DNA of 8,016 bases from Marine group II euryarchaeote REDSEA-S43_B8 (GTDB taxonomy: Archaea; Thermoplasmatota; Poseidoniia; Poseidoniales; Thalassarchaeaceae). The notes below the pieces were generated by a model, which worked only from the letters and a program-made list of their open reading frames with translations, did no database searches and was not told the origin of the DNA. A program made the translations under genes and the position numbers. Below, piece after piece: positions 1 through 5,270 of the stretch (positions are counted from its first letter, which is position 1; each line of letters starts with the position of its first letter). Location: contig LUSA01000033.1 in assembly GCA_001629235.1 (NCBI GenBank), positions 1 to 8,016 of the forward strand, in the 5' to 3' direction.

Positions 1-733
1 GATCTTCAACGATCAGTTGTGGGGCTCCCGAATCACGATTTTCTCTGAGTCGCTGGTTAATCCTCAGAACGTCTACTAACTTGTGTGTGAGGTCATCCTC
101 GGATCTATCTCCACTTTCCAGAGTGATAGATGGCCTGACAGTAATTGGAGGAACTGGTAGTACCTTCATGATTGTCCATTCTGGCCTACTAACGTCTTTC
201 TCCATTCCGAGGAAAATTAGGTGCTCATCGGGTATCTTTTCGAGCCACTCGCGGATATCCCGAGCATTCAGTTTGTGCTCTCCCTTATCCGCCTTCTTTT
301 CTTTGAAGGTTGTGGGCTTATCGAGAATTATCTTACCCTGCTCCGCACCGCAATGCATGCATATTGCACGCTTAGGGCCAGCGCAAATATTCTCGATATC
401 CTTGATGATTTTCTTGAATTCCCTGCCACCAACTCCGTGCTTTAGGATGATGTCGTTCACTCTGTCTCTGTAGTAGTCCTGCTCGGACTTCTCTGGATCA
501 ATAGGATGCGTTTGCGGAGCATCGTGCAGCAAGGCCTTGCTGCAAGAGTTGCAGGTTGTCTTCAAGCATGTCTTGATTAGACCGGTGAATCCTATGTGCA
601 TCACAGGTAGCTCTAGGGCTATGTGACCGAAGTGACTTGGACACTCTTCGTGCTTGTTTCCGCAGGTTTCACACCTGATGCCTGGGTCAATCACCCCCAT
701 CTTCGGGTCCTTTGCTGCATCTCGAGCGCTCAT
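1..733 (-). CDS. rpoA1: DNA-directed RNA polymerase subunit A' (N-terminal portion; 3' end beyond window)
   Basis: This is the largest-subunit N-terminal half (Rpo1N), which forms the clamp and part of the active centre in archaeal RNA polymerase. I translated 244 residues from the ATG at 731-733. A first zinc site is visible as C21-x2-C24 with C31 and H34/H37 (CPSHFGH, where the family usually has CPGHFGH). A second cysteine set is C61/C64 with C125/C128. Near the left edge, the segments PVPPITVRPSI, SEDDLTHKLVDVLRINQRL and GAPQLIVED (about 194-244) are near-canonical. The start is well supported: GGAGG (741-745 on the complement) lies 7 bases upstream, the ATG overlaps the rpoB' stop as ATGA, and an in-frame TAG lies two codons upstream. 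Oddly, the frame begins only about 12 residues before the conserved GVIDPG. The usual preceding 40-50 residues (FGLLSP motif, TPDTYDEDGYP region) are therefore absent. The family call is certain; the short N-terminus is seen directly but unexplained. Confidence 0.96.
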   Translation of the reverse strand, partial: MSARDAAKDPKMGVIDPGIRCETCGNKHEECPSHFGHIALELPVMHIGFTGLIKTCLKTTCNSCSKALLHDAPQTHPIDPEKSEQDYYRDRVNDIILKHGVGGREFKKIIKDIENICAGPKRAICMHCGAEQGKIILDKPTTFKEKKADKGEHKLNARDIREWLEKIPDEHLIFLGMEKDVSRPEWTIMKVLPVPPITVRPSITLESGDRSEDDLTHKLVDVLRINQRLRENRDSGAPQLIVED

Positions 734-2457
734 CTTCTATCCTCCAGTTCTAGTCTCATTGCTACTCCAAGACTCTTCATTTCGTCCAGGAGAAGTTTGA
801 ATGCGTAGGAGGTCTGGACGCTATGGACGTCTGACCTATCGCCGCAAACAGGACAGATTGTAGTCCTTCTCTTCCAATCGTAATATGCGATATGACCGCA
901 TCTGGGAGTGTTGCAGACCATTAGATTCCAGCCATCTGACTCGTCAAGAAGCCGGTCCTTGATTACCATGGATGCACCATGAGAAATTAGACAGTCACGC
1001 TCCATCTCTCCGAATCTGAGACCACCTTGCCTTGCTCTTCCCTCTGTTGGTTGCCTAGTGAGGATTTGCACTCTTCCTCTGCTTCTAGCGTGGAGTTTGC
1101 TGCTAACCAGATGGTGGAGTCTCTGGTAATAGATAACGCCAACGAAAGTATCGACAGGGAAACTCTCTCCCGTCTCTCCGTTAATCATCGGTTCCCTACC
1201 AGTGTGCCTGAGACCGTTTCTGAGTAGTCCCGATCTGAGTGACTCTTCCTTTTCCCCGGTGAATGCGGTTCCATCTATTCTTCTGCCTTCCATGGATCCA
1301 ACCTTCCCTCCGATCATCTCCAACACGTGTGCCACAGTCATTCTCGAAGGTATAGCATGAGGATTGATGAGTAGATCGGGTATTACGCCGTCTTCTGTGA
1401 ATGGCATGTCCTCCTCATTTACCAGTCTACCAATTATTCCCTTTTGTCCGTGTCTACTGGCGAACTTGTCTCCAAGTTCGGGAATCTTATTTGTCCTTAG
1501 AGGAATTCGGACTAGCCTGCCTGAGTCGAGGGACTCTGTTACGAAGATATTGTCCACCCAACCCTGCTCACCGTGACGAACTAGCATAGAGGACTCCCTC
1601 CGTTCCTGGGCCTGCAGGAATGCCCCGTGTGATTCTTCTAGGAACCTAGGCGGGCTAGTTTTACCTACAAGGATAGACCTACCTCCTTCTTGGCTGGTCA
1701 GCTCAATCTCTGGAACTGGTAGTCCGTCTCTTTCCAGATGAGAGTAGGAATCCCACGACTTGAGTCCCTTGATTTCATCGAGGCCCGTACCTGGAACCTC
1801 GATCCTCTCCTCTTGTCCGCCTGGGAATCTCTTGTTCTCTGCATTGTAAGTCCTGATGAACGCAGATCTTCCGAGGGCCCTCTCAACGGAAGCTTTGTTC
1901 ATAATCACGGCGTCTTGCATGTTGTAACCGTGATGGCTGACGATTGCAACAACATAGTTCTGACCCCCGGGTCTTTCATCGAATTTAGTGGACTTCATAG
2001 CCCGTGTTCCCACAATTGATCTCTGAGGGTAGTGCATCACATGTGCACGAGTATCGGGTCTAAGTCTGAAATTCGCACTGGCCACTCCTAGGCTCTGCTT
2101 GACCATGGCTGTTCCACCTGTAACCCTTGGTGTTGAGTTGTGTTCAGGGTACGGGACTAGAGAGGCGCAAACGCCCATAATGAGTTGGGGGTCTATCTCT
2201 ACGTGAGTGTAAACTAGAACTGTGTGATCCTTTTTCTCTTTCCTCTTGAGGGCGTCCATATTTTCTTGGTAGTAGTTTAGTGGGACCTTGAATTTCTCTG
2301 TCTTTGAGTCGCCGTTGGGCATAGTTACTTCTGCAGACACCTCGGCATGGGATATTCCATGCTCGCCAAGGTTGGTCCACTCTACCTTCGCTGGATTTAT
2401 CGGACGTTTGTTCTTTGGGGAGACTGCCGGCAAATCGAAAGGTCTTGGAGCTATCAA
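730..2457 (-). CDS. rpoB1: DNA-directed RNA polymerase subunit B' (C-terminal half of B); apparently continues the upstream rpoB'' gene through a frame change
   Basis: This is the C-terminal half of the second-largest subunit, carrying much of the catalytic site and the zinc-bearing clamp region. Numbering from the TTG at 2455-2457 (575 residues), the motifs are VEIDPQLIMGV (86-96), VPYPEHNSTPR (101-111), GYNMQDAVIMNKASVER (177-193), GDKFASRHGQKG (329-340), INPHAIPSRMTVAH (364-377) and QPTEGRARQGGLRFGEMERD (469-488). A four-cysteine zinc site is C515, C520, C535 and C538, and the C-terminus YAFKLLLDEMKSLGVAMRLELED is complete. The TTG start is doubtful, because it has no GGAGG and the conserved FSDLV...DAEEEE block lies upstream in the same open frame. 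That frame extends to 2541, just after a TAG at 2542-2544, and contains no ATG, GTG or TTG before 2457. The natural reading is one rpoB gene whose frame changes near 2493-2541. Otherwise it is a true split subunit as in methanogens and halophiles. The stop overlaps the rpoA' start. Confidence 0.95.
   Translation of the reverse strand: MIAPRPFDLPAVSPKNKRPINPAKVEWTNLGEHGISHAEVSAEVTMPNGDSKTEKFKVPLNYYQENMDALKRKEKKDHTVLVYTHVEIDPQLIMGVCASLVPYPEHNSTPRVTGGTAMVKQSLGVASANFRLRPDTRAHVMHYPQRSIVGTRAMKSTKFDERPGGQNYVVAIVSHHGYNMQDAVIMNKASVERALGRSAFIRTYNAENKRFPGGQEERIEVPGTGLDEIKGLKSWDSYSHLERDGLPVPEIELTSQEGGRSILVGKTSPPRFLEESHGAFLQAQERRESSMLVRHGEQGWVDNIFVTESLDSGRLVRIPLRTNKIPELGDKFASRHGQKGIIGRLVNEEDMPFTEDGVIPDLLINPHAIPSRMTVAHVLEMIGGKVGSMEGRRIDGTAFTGEKEESLRSGLLRNGLRHTGREPMINGETGESFPVDTFVGVIYYQRLHHLVSSKLHARSRGRVQILTRQPTEGRARQGGLRFGEMERDCLISHGASMVIKDRLLDESDGWNLMVCNTPRCGHIAYYDWKRRTTICPVCGDRSDVHSVQTSYAFKLLLDEMKSLGVAMRLELEDRR
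741..745 (-). promoter_or_regulatory. Ribosome binding site of rpoA'
   Basis: GGAGG on the minus strand, inside the last codons of rpoB', is 7 bases from the rpoA' ATG. It has the same spacing as the site before rpoB'' and settles the short rpoA' start. Confidence 0.75.
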
Positions 2458-2489
2458 GAGATCTTCTTCTTCTTCGGCATCTACCCATT

Positions 2490-4355
2490 CTACAACTCCA
2501 CCAGAGACAAGGTCGGAGAAATGAGAAGTGGACGTAGCATTCTACCCCTATCGGTGTTGATGAAAACGTCACGATTCTCATGGTCATGCCTAATGCTAAC
2601 CTCTGGTCTAATCCTACCGGATCTGCGTCTTCTCTTGAATTGGCTTACGAGCTTGTGCGGCCTCTTGTGAAGGCCGAAGATATCTCCGTTAACATGTATC
2701 CTAGAGCCGTCTGCCCAGCCTTCGGGATCATCGTCTACTCCAGCTTCCTTCAATAGTGCCTTGACATCCTCTTCGGGAACTTCCTCTGAGACGTCTATCA
2801 TTTGTGCTGCATTCTTTACAAGGCCGCAATTTTGCCCCTCGGGAGTCTCGTTGGGACACAGCCTGCCCCATTGTGTAGGATGCAAATCTCTTGCCTCGAA
2901 ATGGGGCTGGCTTCGAACGAGTGGGCTCGTGACCCTCCTCATGTGAGACAGTGCAGACAAGTATGTCGTCCTATCAAGGAGTTGGCTTACTCCTGACCTC
3001 CCGCCGACCCAGTTTCCTGTAGCAAGGGCATGCATAATCTTGGTTGTAAGGACGTCAGGACGAAGGCAAGAAGAAATTCTTAGTTCCCTCTTCCTGTTGT
3101 GGTGTCTCTCCAACTGGTACTTCAAGTCCCGAGCCAGTTGTTGAAGGCTTACCCTGAAGAGATCCTCCACGAGATCGCCGGCTAGACGGACACGCTTGTT
3201 TGCGTAGTGATCCTTGTCATTGGGATCCTTATCCATTATGGCCATCTCTAGAACTTGTCTAGCAATACGGCCAAGGAAAATTGCTTTCTTCTCCCTATTA
3301 TCAAATTTCGATCCTAGGTGAGGTAGTAGTTCGTTATCGAGTAAGTTTTGGATTCTGGATTCTCTGTACTCCTTCTGCTGACCTGCTGCGAACTTCTTCT
3401 CCAGCCAAGCTAGGGCCTCCTCAGATGTGTCAACACCATACTCCTCATTATCCCTAAGATCGTTGAGGTTAGCAACAGTGTACTTCATGGCCTCGGGAGG
3501 TCCTGCAATGGAGGCGAAGATATCCATATCCTTGGCTACTCCAAGCGCTCTCATCAGGAGCACTAGAGGAATGGGCGTAGTTCCAGCACTAGGAATCTTC
3601 ACCATTAGCATTCCATCTCTTCTCTTTTCGACGTTCAGTGGCTTCCTTACGCCGTCTTTCTGGGAGAATATTTTCGCAACCTGGGTTTCATGGGCATACT
3701 TCTTGTTCTTCTCTACTGTTACCCTGTTTGGAGCGAGATCCTCCATAGAAATCAGAACTCTCTCAGTCCCGTTGATAATGAAGTAACCACCGGGATCAAG
3801 AGGATCTTCACCGTACTTTCGTAGAAGTTGTGTATATCTCTCCGAGTCCTCAGTGGAGGTTTCAGGGGAGAGTCGTCGATTCTCATCTGCATGGTTTGGG
3901 TTTAGGTTGCACCTAGCCGATCTAACCATTATCGGTAAATTTCCTATGTGGACGCTAGTTTCCTCCTGGAATCCCATCTCGGATCCCGGAGATGGGGGCA
4001 AATCGTCACGAAAAATCTTGAAGTCTAGATAGACGGGCGAGAAGTAAGTAAGCTTCCTAAGTCTGCATTCCATTGGAGTTGCATGGTGTTCTGCCCCGTT
4101 GGCCTCCTTTATTGTGGGCCTGCCTAGCCTGAGATTCTTCAGTCTAACAATAATTTCTTTATCCAAAAGATCGAGTTTGACCATTCCTCCCTCGTCATCT
4201 TCTACTGGTTCGTCACTACCAATCCTAATGTTCCGCACGATGTTCTCCATCCTACTCTCCTTACCATCTCCGATAGGGATGCAGTCGTTGTACGAAGCAA
4301 GTTGGTGGTTCACTAGGCTCCTATGCTTGAAATAACTCTCAACAATCTCTCTCAA
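2490..4355 (-). CDS. rpoB2: DNA-directed RNA polymerase subunit B'' (N-terminal half of B)
   Basis: This is the N-terminal half of the second-largest RNA polymerase subunit (protrusion, lobe and fork region), 621 residues as read. It opens with the typical VESYFKHRSLVNHQLASYND. Other family blocks are CRLRKLTYFSPVYLDF (97-112), GGYFIINGTERVLISMED (189-206), DKDHYANKRVRLAGDL (380-395), HPTQWGRLCPNETPEGQNCG (492-511) and VFINTDRGRMLRPLL (597-611). The start is TTG at 4353-4355. It is supported by GGAGG immediately after the rpoH stop, 7 bases upstream of the TTG, and by the fit to the family N-terminus. The last ten residues after RPLL (ISPTLSLVEL) match nothing expected, while the -1 frame of the same DNA encodes the expected continuation FSDLVSGGVVEWVDAEEEE. 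The C-terminus therefore looks like frameshift read-out rather than a designed end. The function is the DNA-dependent RNA polymerase core. Confidence 0.96.
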   Translation of the reverse strand: MREIVESYFKHRSLVNHQLASYNDCIPIGDGKESRMENIVRNIRIGSDEPVEDDEGGMVKLDLLDKEIIVRLKNLRLGRPTIKEANGAEHHATPMECRLRKLTYFSPVYLDFKIFRDDLPPSPGSEMGFQEETSVHIGNLPIMVRSARCNLNPNHADENRRLSPETSTEDSERYTQLLRKYGEDPLDPGGYFIINGTERVLISMEDLAPNRVTVEKNKKYAHETQVAKIFSQKDGVRKPLNVEKRRDGMLMVKIPSAGTTPIPLVLLMRALGVAKDMDIFASIAGPPEAMKYTVANLNDLRDNEEYGVDTSEEALAWLEKKFAAGQQKEYRESRIQNLLDNELLPHLGSKFDNREKKAIFLGRIARQVLEMAIMDKDPNDKDHYANKRVRLAGDLVEDLFRVSLQQLARDLKYQLERHHNRKRELRISSCLRPDVLTTKIMHALATGNWVGGRSGVSQLLDRTTYLSALSHMRRVTSPLVRSQPHFEARDLHPTQWGRLCPNETPEGQNCGLVKNAAQMIDVSEEVPEEDVKALLKEAGVDDDPEGWADGSRIHVNGDIFGLHKRPHKLVSQFKRRRRSGRIRPEVSIRHDHENRDVFINTDRGRMLRPLLISPTLSLVEL

Positions 4356-4362
4356 TTAAATT

Positions 4363-4367
4363 CCTCC
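4363..4367 (-). promoter_or_regulatory. Ribosome binding site deciding the TTG start of rpoB''
   Basis: GGAGG on the minus strand directly follows the TAA stop of rpoH (4368-4370) and sits 7 bases before the TTG at 4353-4355. The placement suggests translational coupling of rpoH and rpoB'' and supports the non-ATG start. Confidence 0.8.
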
Positions 4368-4955
4368 TTATGCGCTCTCCACTATTAGTCTGAATGCCAC
4401 TGATTGTCCTGCAGACCTGCTGTATCGAACGACCCTGACAACTCTATTTGCTAGCCATCCCGCAGGAAGCTCATCGTTCTCAGATTCTTCGACCTCCTTG
4501 ATAACCTGGATTGCAGGATCGGTAATCAGTATCTTAGGAAGTAGTTCCTTTGCGAGCCTGTCCTTTCCGAAGGCATCATCCGTTTTGAGCCCCCATGGCT
4601 CTAGAATCTGTGCTTCATCCTCGATTGGGACTAGTTCATGATGAGGGACGAGCACATGGTTAAGCACATTGAATCTGTAGTCTCCAGTAGGGATGTCCTC
4701 GTCCAGAAGTGCCTTGCGGGAGATAGTGATTCTGTTGCTCTTACTCCTCTTACGAGAGCCTACGTGTTCACTAATCACGCTCATGATGTGCTCAAGTTCA
4801 GAGACCCCGTCCTCAAGGCCGACCTTTTTCGCAACCTGCTCCCTGGACATTCTCTTTATTGTATCCAGATTTGCGTCGTCCGCCAACTTGTGTGCGTGAT
4901 CCTCCGGGATCCCCAGCTCTATCAATCTCTTTTTTGTTGAGCTCTTTACTGCCAT
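4368..4955 (-). CDS. rpoH: DNA-directed RNA polymerase subunit H with a long N-terminal extension
   Basis: The C-terminal part is the archaeal counterpart of the Rpb5 C-terminal domain, which docks on the RNA polymerase jaw near incoming DNA. Evidence is FNVLNHVLVPHHELVP (95-110), the LLPKILITDPAIQ segment (138-150) and VVRVVRYSRSAGQSVAFRLIV (172-192). These match the family pattern of HxLVPxH, LPKI..xDP and IxRxSxTAGxxxxYRxVV. At 195 residues it is more than twice the usual 75-85. Residues 1-95 form an extension with a helical, charged segment (KKRLIELGIPEDHAHKLADD and EQVAKKVGLEDGVSELEHIMSVI), followed by a basic patch (SRKRSKSNR, 67-75). The core also has a short acidic insert (EVEESENDELPAG, about 154-166). 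The first half is reminiscent of small helix-hairpin or UBA-like folds, but that is only an impression. ATG at 4953-4955 follows a G-rich stretch rather than a clean GGAGG. It is the first protein gene of the polymerase cluster, as in other euryarchaea. Confidence 0.93.
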   Translation of the reverse strand: MAVKSSTKKRLIELGIPEDHAHKLADDANLDTIKRMSREQVAKKVGLEDGVSELEHIMSVISEHVGSRKRSKSNRITISRKALLDEDIPTGDYRFNVLNHVLVPHHELVPIEDEAQILEPWGLKTDDAFGKDRLAKELLPKILITDPAIQVIKEVEESENDELPAGWLANRVVRVVRYSRSAGQSVAFRLIVESA

Positions 4956-4973
4956 GACTCTTCCCCCACCCAG

Positions 4974-5002
4974 AAAAACGAGGGCCTGAGAAGCCGTCAG
5001 GC
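4974..5002 (-). terminator. Hairpin plus T-run between tRNA-Lys and rpoH (possible terminator or processing element)
   Basis: On the minus strand, GCCTGA pairs with TCAGGC (4997-5002 with 4984-4989) around a 7-base loop. After CCTCG comes TTTTT (complement of 4974-4978). This could end or attenuate transcription from the tRNA, or it could simply form after tRNA 3' processing. The stem uses the putative discriminator base, so it competes with the acceptor end. The stem is visible; the role is inferred. Confidence 0.35.
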
Positions 5003-5075
5003 GGGCCTGAGGGGATTCGAACCCCCGGCCACCGGGTTAAAAGCCCGGCGCTCTACCTGACTAAGCTACAGGCCC
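5002..5075 (-). tRNA. tRNA-Lys (anticodon UUU)
   Basis: A complete cloverleaf can be drawn on the minus strand. The acceptor stem is GGGCCTG with CAGGCCC, followed by discriminator G (complement of 5002). The D arm is GCTT-AGTCAGGTA-GAGC. The anticodon stem CCGGG/CCCGG encloses the loop CTTTTAA with anticodon TTT. The T arm is GGGGG-TTCGAAT-CCCCT. The variable loop is short (TGGCC). There is no intron, and CCA is not encoded (the bases after the discriminator read CCT), so the 3' CCA must be added enzymatically. It lies 46 bases upstream of rpoH in the same direction and may share a promoter with the polymerase operon. Confidence 0.97.
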
Positions 5076-5270
5076 ATGGCTGATGCTGGGCTATCCTCCG
5101 ACCCTAGGGGTCTTCAAAAGGCTTGCGTATAGCAAAGCTCTCGCAAATCAGCGAGGCGTCCGGGGGGAGCCGGGTCGTATCCCATTAGTTCGCTTACGAC
5201 ATAAAGGTTGTTGAAGTCGCGAATATCCGGTTAACACAACAATTTTGTCTCTAAACGAGTTGAAGAAATC
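5076..5270. promoter_or_regulatory. Divergent intergenic promoter region
   Basis: This 195-base stretch separates the leftward tRNA/RNA polymerase unit from the rightward methyltransferase-biotin ligase gene, so it should hold promoters for both. Leftward candidates are a TATA-like CCTTTATG (complement of about 5201-5208, preceded by CAACAA) and TTTGCTATACG (complement of about 5126-5136), the second better placed for the tRNA. No convincing TATA box stands out for the rightward gene, and no strong GGAGG precedes its ATG. I find no open frame of interest here. The role is inferred from layout; the boxes are weak. Confidence 0.4.
5100..5112. repeat. Short inverted repeat upstream of tRNA-Lys
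   Basis: GACCC-TAG-GGGTC is a 5-bp stem with a 3-base loop, 24 bases upstream of the tRNA 5' end. It might be a hairpin in the tRNA leader or a protein binding site. Only the symmetry itself is seen. Confidence 0.35.

Noticed and set aside
81..473. Plus-strand open frame of 130 codons opposite rpoA'
   Set aside because: The opposite strand encodes textbook RpoA' sequence over the whole stretch; the plus-strand translation is low-complexity Ser/Leu-rich.
2505..2530. Programmed -1 frameshift site in rpoB
   Set aside because: No slippery heptamer of the X-XXY-YYZ type and no obvious downstream stem were found in the overlap; kept only as an alternative explanation, not as a feature.
2144..2587. 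Minus-strand open frame of 147 codons spanning the rpoB junction
   Set aside because: It is the third frame, with an Arg/Ser/Cys-rich translation unlike RNA polymerase; neither half of B uses it apart from the short stretch around the junction.
4982..5011. Attachment-site repeat of an integrated element at the tRNA 3' end
   Set aside because: The repeat is only 9 bases, the copies are 21 bases apart and nothing but an RNA polymerase operon follows; no integrase or cargo is present.
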